Positions 37,761 to 48,556 are shown, counted from the first letter of the stretch. The stretch is 64,000 nucleotides of DNA from Cylindrotheca closterium (GCA_933822405.4 CAKOGP040001001.1:250636-314635), one strand, 5' to 3'. The notes: a model not told the origin generated them from the letters alone. A program made the numbers and translations.

Positions 37761-40700
37761 ATGCACGGCCTCGTATATGAAATCTTCGAAGAGTGGGTGC
37801 TCGAGCAACAGGGAGTCAATGCATGGCACGCAATCAAGGCAAAGGCAGGTTGCGATGTCCAGGATCAAGCCTTCGTCACAAGAACATTTTACAGTTACGA
37901 TTCTTGGGTCGACCTCATCACAGCTGCCGCTGATGTGTTGGATTCATCATTCGATACAATCCTTGAGGCATATGGTCATTTCAATATCAGATACCACTTT
38001 TCACATGGTTACGACGCATTGCTGAAATGTCAAGGGTCAACCTTGCGACAATGGTTGTCGAATCTCAATGCTATGCATGATCATATTCAGAAAAGTTTCC
38101 CAGGTGGAAACTTTTGCCCCCCTGTCTTTTGGTGCGAAGACTCAGACTCAGAAGCCTACGAAGGAAGTATTCTATTACATTACTACAGTCAACGTGGGAA
38201 TCGGTTAGTAGCCTGGGTTGTGGGCATTGTGAAGGTAAGCAATATTTGGATTTTCTAATGCACGATTTTTCAGTACGATCTGACGGAATTGATTTGTAGG
38301 AGCTCGCGTCGTACCACTTTCGGGTCGAGATTGACATGGAAAGGCTATCACTGCAGGACGTGGATGGTTCAAGTTTTACAACCTGGAGGATAGTTGCTAC
38401 TGATCCGACACAAACCTGGAAGCTCTCTCCAAAGGTCTCCCACAACGTTGACGAGGAAGAAGTCAACTTCGATGACGTGCCGTTGCCTGCCAAGTGCCCA
38501 TTTTCGGGACGAAAGCTGAAGAAAAAGACAATCGAAACTAAAGAAATCAAGGAACCGACCGCACAATGTCCTTTTCCACAAAGCCAAGACACCAAGACCT
38601 CCACACTGGAAATTAGTGAAGAATCTGATGCTTCCACGAGCAAGTGTCCATTTCCTCATCACCAAATCATCAAGGCCTCTGCTGACGAGACTGTTGATAC
38701 TGCTGATAGCTCAATGACTAGCTCAGAAGACTTCGCTGGTGTTTCTTACGACAGAATGAAGGACATTTTCCCGTTCCATGTTCTGGTGAACAACGATTTC
38801 CATGTTGTCCAAGTTGGATCGAAGCTTCCAAAGCTTCTTCAGCGAAGGGCAAGTGAAATGATGGGAAGTCATATTAACAAGTTTCTGGAAATCACCAAAC
38901 CGGTTCTTGGAACATCATGGAACTGGAATAATATGAAGAAGCTGGCCGATCAAAACTTCATCCTATCTCCTTTGATCGCTACAAAGCCTCTGGGAAGAAA
39001 GGTTGTCATGTCAGATGAGAGAACCAAATTCAAGGCATCTATGGTCGAAACATCACATGAAAGGGTAATGTTCGTCTTGAGTCCTGAAGTTTCAAACGTC
39101 ACTGAACTGAACAATATGGGCTTGACTCTATCTGATCTTCCATTGCAATCCAATCAACGCGATGCCGTTTTCTTAGGAGAATATGTGACACAAGAAGCTG
39201 ACAAGGCTCACAAGCTTGACAAGCTGAGCAGAAAGCTTGATGAGGAAAAGAATCTATCAAACACGCTATTGCATAGCATCATCCCCCACAAAGTTGCTGA
39301 CGATCTCCGTCGAGGAAAAACAGTTGATCCAGTCTTTCATGAAAACGTGACTCTTTTCTTTTCTGATATCGTCGGCTTCACTAAAATATGTGACCAAGTT
39401 GAGCCTTGGGATGTTATTGATATGATGAATCAACTCTTTTCTATCATGGACTATCTTGCTGCGCATTTCAACTTGTACAAGGTTGAAACGGTTGGCGATG
39501 CGTACATGTGAGAATATTCGAATTGACTTGTACCTTCCTCATTTTTATTGTCCCTCACGCTATTTGCTTTTATGATCATAGGTGCTGCTCAGGACTTCCA
39601 GAACCGGATGAATTTCATGCTGAGAACGTTACGAACTTTGCCCTGGCTGTTATTGAATGCACCAAACACGTCAAGTCACCAGTCGATGGATCACCAGTGA
39701 AGATGCGCATTGGTATTCATACTGGCAGCTGTACCTCTGGAGTTGTCGGCACCATGACCCCCCATTACTGTCTGTTTGGAGATATGGTGAACGTAACGGC
39801 TCGCCATGAGTCTACTGGTATTCCTGGCAAGATTCACTGCTCGAGTGTTTTGTTCAGTCGCCTCCGCACTTTTGCCAAGCTGGACGAACCACTGTACAAC
39901 TTCAAGGCCCGTGGTCTTGTCGATATGAAAGGAAAAGGGCAAAACTACACCTATTTTGTCGAGAGTGGAACTGAATTCAACCGAGGGGCCAACTCCGAGG
40001 CACTTGCAGAACTTTCAAAACAAGCTGAACACATGATCGCTTCGAAGACATGGAAAAAGAGAAAGTACTTTCGCAAGGGAGGATTGGTCGATACTCTTTC
40101 AGTTGCTGAGAACTCCATGAGCTCTCAAAGTGAAAGTTCTGGCAGTGGACCCGAGGAAGAGAGCAGCATTGGCTGTATCGTCGAAACACTTTCTCCACAA
40201 GACGAAGGCAACGGCTCGTTTTGTAGTTGTGATAGCCTCCTTGAAGGTGACATCGACCTTGATGAAGATGACACCGCAGGGTCCGGCCCTACAATCATTG
40301 ATCTATCGGACGAGCAGCGTTTGCACTTCGGCAAAAGTTGGGAGAGTATCAAGTGGGACGAGACCTTGACGTTGGAACAGTCTCTGGAGCGAATCACAGA
40401 TGTGCTTTCATCGTGTTTACAGCAGTGTGTTCACAAGAGCGCCAACAGAATGGAAACTGTCATTGCTGAATTGGAAGAATTTGTAAAGCGAATCGCCTAT
40501 CTCTACAATGCAAACAATCCGTATCATAATTTCGATCAAGCAGCACAGGCATTCACCAGGGCAATATATCTTTGGGATGTTTGGGTGACTTCTCGGATTG
40601 ATCAGAACAAGTCGTTTTACGACAATCCTTGGGACCGTTTTGCTCTTCTCTTTTGTGTTTTGATCCATGGAATTGGTCACGAGGGTGTGGCAAATGCGCA

Positions 40701-42870
40701 GCTTGAAGCGGAGAAGCATGTGTATTTTCAATTGAACCCGGGCAGAGGAGCGTACCAGCAACGATATGCTTTCATTACTGCATTTGAATTACTTGAGGAA
40801 GATTTTGCGGATTTGTACGAGGAGATCATCTTTGGCTGCCCAAGTTTCCGTGGTTCGTTGCGCAAATTGATGGTGGCCACCGACATCGAAACAGAAGAGA
40901 AGCTTCTGGCGATTGTTCAAGAGTATGATGCACTAACTGAGAATGAGTCGATGGACGCGCGTGGAGTCAAAGAGTTGAACGACTCGAAACTCTGTTTAGT
41001 TGTATGCACTGCAATGATTGGCCATTACACACAATCCTACGATGCTTTCATTCAGCGAAATCAACTGCAGTTTGAAGAGATTCTGAAGGCTTTTCGGAAT
41101 GATCGAGCGGAGGATCCACGCGACAGTTGGTTTTACGAACAAAACATGTACTTCAAGAATGCCGTGGTGCCTCTCATCACACGCATGCAAGATGTGTTTC
41201 CGTCCCTTGGCTATGTCCAGAAACTTGTCAAAGCAAACACTATTCTCTGGGGAGACACAGGAAGAGAATGGGTTGCGGCAACCAGGCTTCCAGGGGCCAT
41301 AGTCGGCAGCACTTCGGCGAAGAAGTACTGCGATATGTCTATGGAAAGTCTCATTGCCAATAACGTCGACATCTTGGAGACGCTGCTGAGAGATGTCGCT
41401 GCATCTCATGATTCCACCACTCCATTTGACACAGGTCTTTCAAGGCAGTCGATTGGAGCTACCAATCCTGTTGATGAAATCAAACTGGTGATCGAGATGA
41501 AAAAGGTGAAAAGTGATTCCAATTCAAACCAAGCTACTCCAGAACTCAGCCCAGAAGTTCGCTCTGAGCTTCGTGACTTTGTTGTTCAAATTGCCAATGG
41601 CTATGAGGGAAACCAATTCCACAACTTCATGCATGCAAGTCATGTTACGCACCTTGCAAATCTACTTCTGACCGGAATCCATGCCAAAGAAGGGTCCAAA
41701 GATGCGAGTGGTATTGCTCATGATCCAGTTGCCAAGTTTGCCATTGTTCTCTCTGCTTTGGTCCACGATGTTGGCCACACTGGAATTCCGAACCGTCAGT
41801 TGGCTGATGAAAATCCAGGTCTCGCCGAGAGGTACAACAACATGAGTATTGCCGAGCAAAACTCAATCGACACGGCATGGGCAATTCTAATGTCTGACAC
41901 CTACCGCAATCTTCACAAGTGCCTCTTTGAATCGCTCGAGGAGAAACAGCGACTCCGTCATTTGCTTGTCAATTGCGTCATGGCCACTGATATTTTTGAC
42001 CAGAACCTTCGGGAAACTCGCAAAATTCGATGGGAAAAGGTTTTCCATAAGAACTCGGCTGCCTCGTACGAGGACGACGAATCCAATACGAAAGCGACGA
42101 TTGTGATTGAGCAACTTATGCAAGCATCTGATGTTTCGCACACAATGCAGAAGTGGGAGCTTTACCAAGAGTGGAACGAGAATCTTTTCAACGAGTTGTA
42201 CGATGCCCATCAGGATGGCCGAACACCCAAGGATCCATCGAGCAACTGGTACAATGGCGAGCTGTGGTTCTTTGACAATTGGGTGATTCCGCTTGCTGAA
42301 AACCTTCGAGAATGCGGTGTTTTGGACATTGTCAGCAACCAGCTCATCAAGCAAGCTCACAGTAATCGAAAGCAGTGGGAGCTTGAAGGGAAGCAAATTA
42401 CTGAGGCCTTGACAAAAGCTGCAATAGCAAGACATAAGCAGCGAAGTGCCCCTCGAATACCCTCAGTCACCTCCAGCACCTCGCTTTCCTCGCTTGCCTC
42501 TACGACGTCACATGGATCGGAATTGATATTGACGTCCCGCATTATCTCTGAGGTCGAGACATTGTCCAAGGTCGTTAGGCGGTACGAGCGGAAAATTGAG
42601 ACTGCCTGTGGCAATCTTATCGCGGTGGCCTACAAAGGGCAATTAGGCTCTGAAGAGTTGAAGGGGCAACCCTGGGACAAGATCCACAGCCATTTCAAGC
42701 AGCAGGAATGGTATCGGATGCATTCGGATGATGGCTTTAGCCTCCCCGATGGAAGTGAAGTGCTAGCATTTCGAGACCCATCTGGACGGTCCGGAAGCCG
42801 GATGGTGCAGTGTTTGATGGAAGATCTGTCGGATGAATTGTCCGAAGTCGAGAATATCGTCAACGGCTGA
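37761..42870 (+). CDS. H-NOX / guanylate cyclase / tandem phosphodiesterase fusion
   Basis: Exons 37761-38234, 38300-39507 and 39582-42870 (introns of 65 and 74 nt, GT-AG; the second lies inside the cyclase motif V-G-D-A-Y-M) give 1656 residues. Residues 1-185: H-NOX heme domain opening M-H-G-L-V-Y-E, with proximal-type His106 in N-A-M-H-D-H and the heme-propionate Y141-x-S143-x-R145. Linker 215-300 has three C-P-F motifs (Cys 224, 248, 274). 308-500: HNOBA/PAS-like region and coiled coil. 505-690: class III cyclase with F-F-S-D-I-V-G-F-T and V-G-D-A-Y-M; the E of K-V-E-T and C of Y-C-L-F-G-D indicate GTP as substrate. About 830-1110: a PDE-like HD domain with altered metal residues. About 1215-1500: an intact PDE domain (F-H-N-F-x-H, L-V-H-D-V-G-H-T-G, A-S-D-V-S-H-T). 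The protein is probably soluble. It can both make and degrade a cyclic nucleotide (inference from domains). Confidence 0.93.
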
Positions 42871-43183
42871 TTTTAATTTTGTTGTAGATACAGTTTTGCA
42901 ATTTTATAATATAATAGACTATATTACTTCCTTTGGTTGCTGCCATATGTTGAACGATCAACCATTTGCTCGCACTCTTCAATGTGCGCTGAAGCTGTTT
43001 AGTTGTCGCAGCATCCACCGGTGACAGAAGACGAAAGAGTCGATGGAATGAGGCGATTGAGGCATCTAGGTTGCGGACATGCTGAGTAAACTGCGAAGCT
43101 AGGAGAGACTCAATTGAAAGTGTCACAATGACACTCTTAAAAGTCCATGAAGCTCCATCACATTGGTTCCGCACGGAACGGAT
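42871..43183. other. Short intergenic with possible ATPase tail remnant
   Basis: The segment about 43023-43100 (cgatggaatgaggcgattgaggcat...gtaaactgcgaag) resembles the terminal codons of the decayed ATPase copy (37259-37350, gcggaacgaggcaattgaggcat...gtaaattgtgaag). It may be a further fragment of that family. Nothing else is seen. Confidence 0.35.
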
Positions 43184-44452
43184 TCAGGACGCTTGTAAAG
43201 GTCCAAAATAGTCAGTGATGCGGCGATTCTTGGAGATATCTGGGAAAAAGTCAGTGATGAGGTGGTTCTTGGATAGATCCGGAAAGGGAACCCAACCTCC
43301 TGGCTCCCATTTGCCAAAACCAAGCGGTTCGCTTCCTCGGTTGATAAAAGTCCGGTCGAATTCGACAAGCTGGTCACATATCAGCAAGGCATTGCAGCTG
43401 CCATCATTGCTGTCAAATTTCATTCGACCAATGGCGTAATCCCCCGATGTTACCATGCCACGAATGACATTTTTCCAGAGCTTCGGGCTCTTGTTGCTAT
43501 CTTTGGAATCCACGAAACATATTACAATATCCCAGATTTTCTTCCAGACTTTTGTCTTTCCGTGCCTTTTTTTGCTCGTACAATCGGATCTTGTGAAGTT
43601 CGTGCTGAGAAAGTTCTAGCTCGGAAAGGTCGTCTTCGTCCATGTCTTCATACGACCAGTATTTTTTCCTGTTTTGACAGGGGGATCATTGGAGTAGCTG
43701 GTATCGGAATCGTCATCGACAACGGAATTGGCCTCATCTCGGCAGCAAAAATCACCATCAACCACAAGCCGTAGCAGAAGATCTTCGTCCAGATACCCAT
43801 GTGGACTTCCAATGATTGATACCCCGTTCTAAAATGGCATATCCAAGCTCCTCATGATGAGATAGTGTAGTACCACATCCGTCCTTGGGGTCATCTCCGC
43901 CATTCTCCGAACTAAAGGTGTTGTAAATCATTTGCCTGAGTTCATAAACTGGATCTTGGATGGTATCACTGTGACAAATAAACCAACCGACGCAGTATTC
44001 TTGCTCCTTCTTCTTCTTCTTGTAAGCCTTCCAAGTTCCATTCTTGGCCACAAACTTGGTCGAGTAGCAACCCCGATGGTTCGACATGCAAATGGCAGCC
44101 TGCTCAAAATCCATGGCTTGGCTTGCGGCCGATTCAGCAATCTCAGTGGACAGACCAACGCAAATTTTGCCAGAAGTCACCTGCATAGTTTGATCTGCTT
44201 TCCATTCTCGTCCAAGGTCGGCATGTGATGATGATGCTATATTGGGTATTCCAATCGGCGCCGGAGTTTTTCCATCACCTGTTGATCACGCTCCAGTCTC
44301 TCTCGCTCCCATTCACAATCTAGTTTTCGTGGACGTTTCTCCTGTTGCTCTTCGTAATGCTTCCGCCGTTCTGCTTTGGTCCCCTGCTTCTTCGCTTTTT
44401 GTTTGCGTTGTTGCGACGACGTCCTCTTCATTTTCCTTTTCGTATTCAGCAT
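43184..44452 (-). pseudogene. Frameshifted or mis-spliced gene for an unknown protein
   Basis: On the minus strand a highly charged N-terminus (ATG at 44452, M-L-N-T-K-R-K-M-K-R) can be joined at 44279 through a 98-nt GT-AG intron to V-T-S-G-K-I-C-V-G-L at 44180. This continues openly to about 43800 with N-H-R-G-C-Y-S-T-K-F and Y-C-V-G-W-F-I-C-H. From there coding character moves to other frames: G-S-P-H-G-Y-L-D-E-D-L-L-L-R-L near 43785, then K-K-Y-W-S-Y-E-D-M-D-E-D-D near 43660, then the frame 43513-43184. One switch lies in a run of six T (43652-43657). No intron pair explains all shifts, so this is either a recent pseudogene or a locus with sequencing indels. The family is not recognised. 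Confidence 0.5.
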
Positions 44453-44631
44453 TTTTATTTTGAATGACCAACATTGTTAGCTCGCGCGATAAAAACGCGC
44501 AGTCGTGTGAATCTTTTCAACAAAATCTCATCTCATTCTTATACTTTATATTTGCCCGCATGCAACATACATATATATTCTCCATTGAATACACATAATA
44601 TTCCAACGAAAAGGAGAGGATACAACCTGGC

Positions 44632-45945
44632 ATGGGCAGGAAAACGGCTCCCAGTTCCAGCAATGGAAGCAACAAAGAACCATCCAACAAATCTTCAAAT
44701 TTCATCAGCATGATCATCAACCTCGTTACGGCTTTCTACACGTCGGGATTTGTCTTCTTTCGTATCATGGAGATCGGCTCCTTGATCGTAGCTTTCCCGA
44801 TGCACGTCTTGACCTCCTTTGTGGCCTGTATCTTCATGATGAAAGTCGCCAAGGTACCCTGGAGTCTTCTTGCCATTCTCAGCATGGCAGCCTTGGTCTG
44901 GATTACCGATGACTACATTTTGGAACCCATTCCCTCATCACAACAACACATGGTTGTGGTGATTACTGGTGCCAACAGTGGAGTGGGGTTTGAAACAGCC
45001 AAGGCCTTGGCTCAGAATGAAAACCCCGTGACTGTCATTATGGGATGCCGGTCCGTCACCAAATGCCAGGCGGCGGCCGAGACTATACGAGCCACAACGA
45101 CTTCATCTTCTCGCGATACCAATGTGATTCCATTGCAGTTGGACTTGTCCAACTTTGAATCAGTCCATCGATTTGTGGACTCAGTCAAAGTAGCAACATT
45201 TGGTGTACCAGTGGATGTCTTGCTGAACAATGCTGGTTACGTTCCTCTTTGGAAGGAAGCTTCCAATGAATATGGATTGGACCCCTCTTTTACATCAATG
45301 CACTTGTCTCATCATCTTTTGGCCGAGCTGTTGGTGGAACAAAATCCCCGCCTCCGTTTGGTGACCACTAGTTCGATTACTCATCACATTTGCGGCTTTG
45401 CTGCCGTGTTACCCAATAAGGCTCTGGGCAAAATTGTTGGATTGATCAATGATCCTGGTTGCATCAACAGTGACTATCTAGCAACGAATATTTACAGCCC
45501 CATAAATTACCGCAGGTACGTTGTGGCCAAGATGGCCAATATGTTGCACGCCAGTGAATTTTCTATTAAGCATCCGGAGTCTACGTCTGTAGCAATTGAT
45601 TTGGGATGGGTGGGAACCTCGATTCAACCTTGGATGACGGGACAAGTTTCATTTACATCTTTGGGGTGGATGCGATCAGCCAGTATTGGTATTTATCCGA
45701 TATTGCAAGCCGTTTTGCGGCCTTCTGTTGACCTTCCTACTGATGAAACGAGCATTAGCAGAAATTGGTCCCAACAAGGAGGAGTGACCATTGATACCTT
45801 GGGCAACATTAGGGAACCTTTTTCGTATCCCTGGTGGCGGGGAGATGCCAGTTCAGAAAAGATGAAACAGGTGGCTAAGGAACTATGGACGAAATCCACC
45901 GAGATTTTACAACAACAAGGTGGTTGTACAGTATGCCAGAAATAA
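44632..45945 (+). CDS. Membrane-anchored short-chain dehydrogenase/reductase, copy 1
   Basis: 437 residues, ATG at 44632. Residues ~23-95 hold two or three hydrophobic segments, so the enzyme is anchored at its N-terminus. The SDR domain begins at V-V-V-I-T-G-A-N-S-G-V-G (T-G-x-x-x-G-x-G dinucleotide loop at 112-119), then N-N-A-G, a catalytic Ser in T-T-S-S and the catalytic Y-x-x-x-K as Y-V-V-A-K-M-A-N. The overall arrangement (G-C-R-S after the second strand, L-D-L-S) resembles retinol dehydrogenase/protochlorophyllide-reductase-like SDRs, so NADP(H) and a hydrophobic substrate are likely but not proven. The C-terminus ends in Q-Q-Q-G-G-C-T-V-C. A second copy lies at 46913-48211. Confidence 0.9.
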   Translation: MGRKTAPSSSNGSNKEPSNKSSNFISMIINLVTAFYTSGFVFFRIMEIGSLIVAFPMHVLTSFVACIFMMKVAKVPWSLLAILSMAALVWITDDYILEPIPSSQQHMVVVITGANSGVGFETAKALAQNENPVTVIMGCRSVTKCQAAAETIRATTTSSSRDTNVIPLQLDLSNFESVHRFVDSVKVATFGVPVDVLLNNAGYVPLWKEASNEYGLDPSFTSMHLSHHLLAELLVEQNPRLRLVTTSSITHHICGFAAVLPNKALGKIVGLINDPGCINSDYLATNIYSPINYRRYVVAKMANMLHASEFSIKHPESTSVAIDLGWVGTSIQPWMTGQVSFTSLGWMRSASIGIYPILQAVLRPSVDLPTDETSISRNWSQQGGVTIDTLGNIREPFSYPWWRGDASSEKMKQVAKELWTKSTEILQQQGGCTVCQK

Positions 45946-46036
45946 TAGCCTAATAATCCTAAGTAGGAGAATGCTACGCCTTACCTTGAACTGTCTGCTT
46001 TTGTTAGCTTGGGTTTCAAACTTTTAAGGTCTTGCT

Positions 46037-46549
46037 TCAAGCCTCATCGTTTGCGTTTGCGTTTGAGACACGACCGTCCTCTGCATTGATTCTATCCTGA
46101 GGCCCGTTTCTGAAATAAAAATCGAACATTCCCCAGCGCCGCATGAGCTCCTGTGCTTGAACCGCACGGTGTAGACTTTCATTTGCGTTTGAGATTACTC
46201 TCCGACGAGTCATGTAGTGACACTTTGCTCTGTCCCCCCGAATGAAGATGGGATGTTGGCAACCACCTTTGTTTGGACCCTCGGTGATGCTTTCAAAACC
46301 CCAAAGATTTAAATTGCGCTGAAACGACTTGTATTTCGTTGCATTAAAATACTCTGGAAGGATTTCATTGGTAAACTTTTCCTTATTCTTCACCTTGAAC
46401 GCATTGTTAGTGCCAGGAATCCACGATATTATCGCATCGTTTCCGTTCGTTTCTGCTTCCGTCAAGAGTTCGTGAAGTCTCCACGGAAATTGAACTGTTG
46501 GCCGATCGCTTTGGGCTTCATTGCTGCTGCTGGCGCTGGTCGTCCACAT
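46037..46549 (-). CDS. Solo heat-shock-factor-type DNA-binding protein
   Basis: 170 residues from the ATG at 46549. The HSF winged-helix domain covers most of it (about 20-115): F-P-W-R-L-H-E-L-L, I-S-W-I-P-G-T-N-N-A-F-K-V, F-T-N-E-I-L-P-E-Y-F and the recognition helix Y-K-S-F-Q-R-N-L-N-L-W-G-F. The C-terminal ~55 residues carry H-P-I-F-I-R-G and no clear HR-A/B coiled coil, so trimerisation is uncertain. HSF-type factors are strongly expanded in diatoms and most have no known target. It sits between, and opposite in strand to, the two SDR copies. Confidence 0.9.
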   Translation of the reverse strand: MWTTSASSSNEAQSDRPTVQFPWRLHELLTEAETNGNDAIISWIPGTNNAFKVKNKEKFTNEILPEYFNATKYKSFQRNLNLWGFESITEGPNKGGCQHPIFIRGDRAKCHYMTRRRVISNANESLHRAVQAQELMRRWGMFDFYFRNGPQDRINAEDGRVSNANANDEA

Positions 46550-46912
46550 TTTGCCTTCGAGACGCTACCGTCTCTGCATTATTCACTCTCTACCGGTAGA
46601 TGTATCCTCATCTGCGATACCGGAATGCTCGCATCACTGCTGCGCTTGCAGGCACGTTTGTTTTTATTTATATAAAAGCGTCAATAATGACGAGTTTTCG
46701 ATGGTTTGCAAAAAAATTGATGGTGGAATAGAGATTTTTTAGCTATTTTGAATTTTGTTTTTAAAAAAAGTGGAACGAAGAGCAAACGCGTTTTCCCCCA
46801 CCGCTCTCAATCACACAGTAAATCACAAATTATACACGTTCAGGAACCCTTGTGGGTTCACTAGACATACAGTACCTATTAAAAGAAGAGTATAGACAAT
46901 ATATATTGCAGT
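46550..46912. other. Divergent intergenic region, HSF gene / SDR copy 2
   Basis: About 360 bp, with a taccggta motif near 46590 and an A/T-rich segment before the SDR start. No gene seen. Confidence 0.6.
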
Positions 46913-48211
46913 ATGGGGAAGAAAACAGCTCCAAGTTCCAGCAATGGAAGCAACAAAGAACCATCCAACAACAAGTCTTCTTCATCAAGTCTCATCAGCA
47001 TGATCATCAACCTCGTTACTGTTGTCTACACGTCGGGATTTGTCAGCTTTCGCATCGTGGAGATTGCTTCCTTAACAGCATTATTCCCGATGCAAGTATT
47101 GACCTCCTTTGTGGCCTGTATCTTCATGATGAAAGTCGCCAAGGTACCCTGGAGTCTTCTTGCCATTCTCAGCATGGCAGCCTTGGTCTGGATTACCGAT
47201 GACTACATTTTGGAACCCATTCCCTCATCACAACAACACATGGTTGTGGTGATTACTGGTGCCAACAGTGGAGTGGGGTTTGAAACAGCCAAGGCCTTGG
47301 CTCAGAATGAAAACCCCGTGACTGTCATTATGGGATGCCGGTCCGTCACCAAATGCCAGGCGGCAGCCGAGACTATACGAGCCACAACGACTTCATCTTC
47401 TCGCGATACCAATGTGATTCCATTGCAGTTGGACTTGTCCAGCTTTGAATCAGTCCATCGATTTGTGGACTCAGTCAAAGTAGCGACCTTTGGTTTACCA
47501 GTGGATGTCTTGTTCAACAATGCTGGTTACGTTCCTTTTGAAAAAGTGGAAACTCCCAACGAATATGGATTGGACCCCTCTTTTACATCGATGCACTTGT
47601 CTCATCATCTTTTGGCCGAGCTGTTGGTGAAACAAAATCCTCGCCTCCGTTTGGTGGCGACGAGTTCGGGGACCCATCACACTTGTGCGATGAATACACT
47701 TTTGCCCAAACAGTTGCACAACGTTGTTGGATTGACCAATGCTCCCGGTTGCATTGACCGTAGCTATTTGGCGACCAATATTTACAGTGCTACCAATGAC
47801 GACAAGTATATTGTGGCCAAGATGGCCAACGTACTCCATGTGAGTGAATTTCCCCGCCGACACCCTTCCTCAACATCGATTGCAATTGATTTGGGATGGG
47901 TGGGAACCTCGATTCAACCTTGGATGTCGGGACAAATCACGCCGACATCATTGGGGTGGATGCGATCGGCCAGGGTCGGTATTTATCCCATGTTGCAAGC
48001 CATTTTGCAGCCTTTCCCTCAAGAAAATAGAAATTGGTCCCAACAAGGAGGAGTGACCATTGATACCTTGGGCAACATAAGGGAGCCCTTTTCGTATCCT
48101 TGGTGGCGGGGAGATGCCAGTCCTGAAACGATGAAAGTTGTCAGCAAGGAACTATGGACGAAATCTACCGAGATTCTACAACAGCAAGGTGGTTGTACCG
48201 TGTGCCAATAG
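46913..48211 (+). CDS. Membrane-anchored short-chain dehydrogenase/reductase, copy 2
   Basis: 432 residues, ATG at 46913. It has the same domains and catalytic residues as copy 1: hydrophobic N-terminus, T-G-A-N-S-G-V-G, N-N-A-G, and Y-x-x-x-K as Y-I-V-A-K-M-A-N. The N-terminal tail contains an extra K-S-S-S-S-S run. A stretch of about 390 bp (47101-47490) differs from copy 1 (44811-45200) at only two or three positions, while sequence on both sides, especially around the substrate-binding half, has diverged clearly. The active-site surroundings differ (T-S-S-G-T-H-H-T-C against T-S-S-I-T-H-H-I-C), so substrate preference may have shifted. Confidence 0.9.
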   Translation: MGKKTAPSSSNGSNKEPSNNKSSSSSLISMIINLVTVVYTSGFVSFRIVEIASLTALFPMQVLTSFVACIFMMKVAKVPWSLLAILSMAALVWITDDYILEPIPSSQQHMVVVITGANSGVGFETAKALAQNENPVTVIMGCRSVTKCQAAAETIRATTTSSSRDTNVIPLQLDLSSFESVHRFVDSVKVATFGLPVDVLFNNAGYVPFEKVETPNEYGLDPSFTSMHLSHHLLAELLVKQNPRLRLVATSSGTHHTCAMNTLLPKQLHNVVGLTNAPGCIDRSYLATNIYSATNDDKYIVAKMANVLHVSEFPRRHPSSTSIAIDLGWVGTSIQPWMSGQITPTSLGWMRSARVGIYPMLQAILQPFPQENRNWSQQGGVTIDTLGNIREPFSYPWWRGDASPETMKVVSKELWTKSTEILQQQGGCTVCQ

Positions 48212-48556
48212 TAACAATAACAAGACTAGGGCTAAGGCTAAGGCCAATTGATGAAGTCAAGACGTGATTCATTAGTTCGCGCTACGTACTATCCTTCCTC
48301 TGCTAGATTCCGCACTTGACAGTGTTCGTACCAACTCAAATCTTAATATTAATAACTGCCTTTATGTATTATATGGTTGATGATTTATTCTAGTATTGTA
48401 TACAGTACGTATAGCACACACCCAGTGGCTTTTTTACTCTTTGTTTGCTGACATTCATTTCCATTGATATTTAAAAAATTGCGTTCCATTCCTGCATCAG
48501 TAGTTGAGGCACAATGAATCGTATATATATATATATTCTTGTTCGTGCTTCCTTTG
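48212..48556. other. Intergenic, convergent 3' ends
   Basis: Short interval after SDR copy 2 with a (ta)n stretch at about 48525-48536. No gene seen. Confidence 0.55.
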
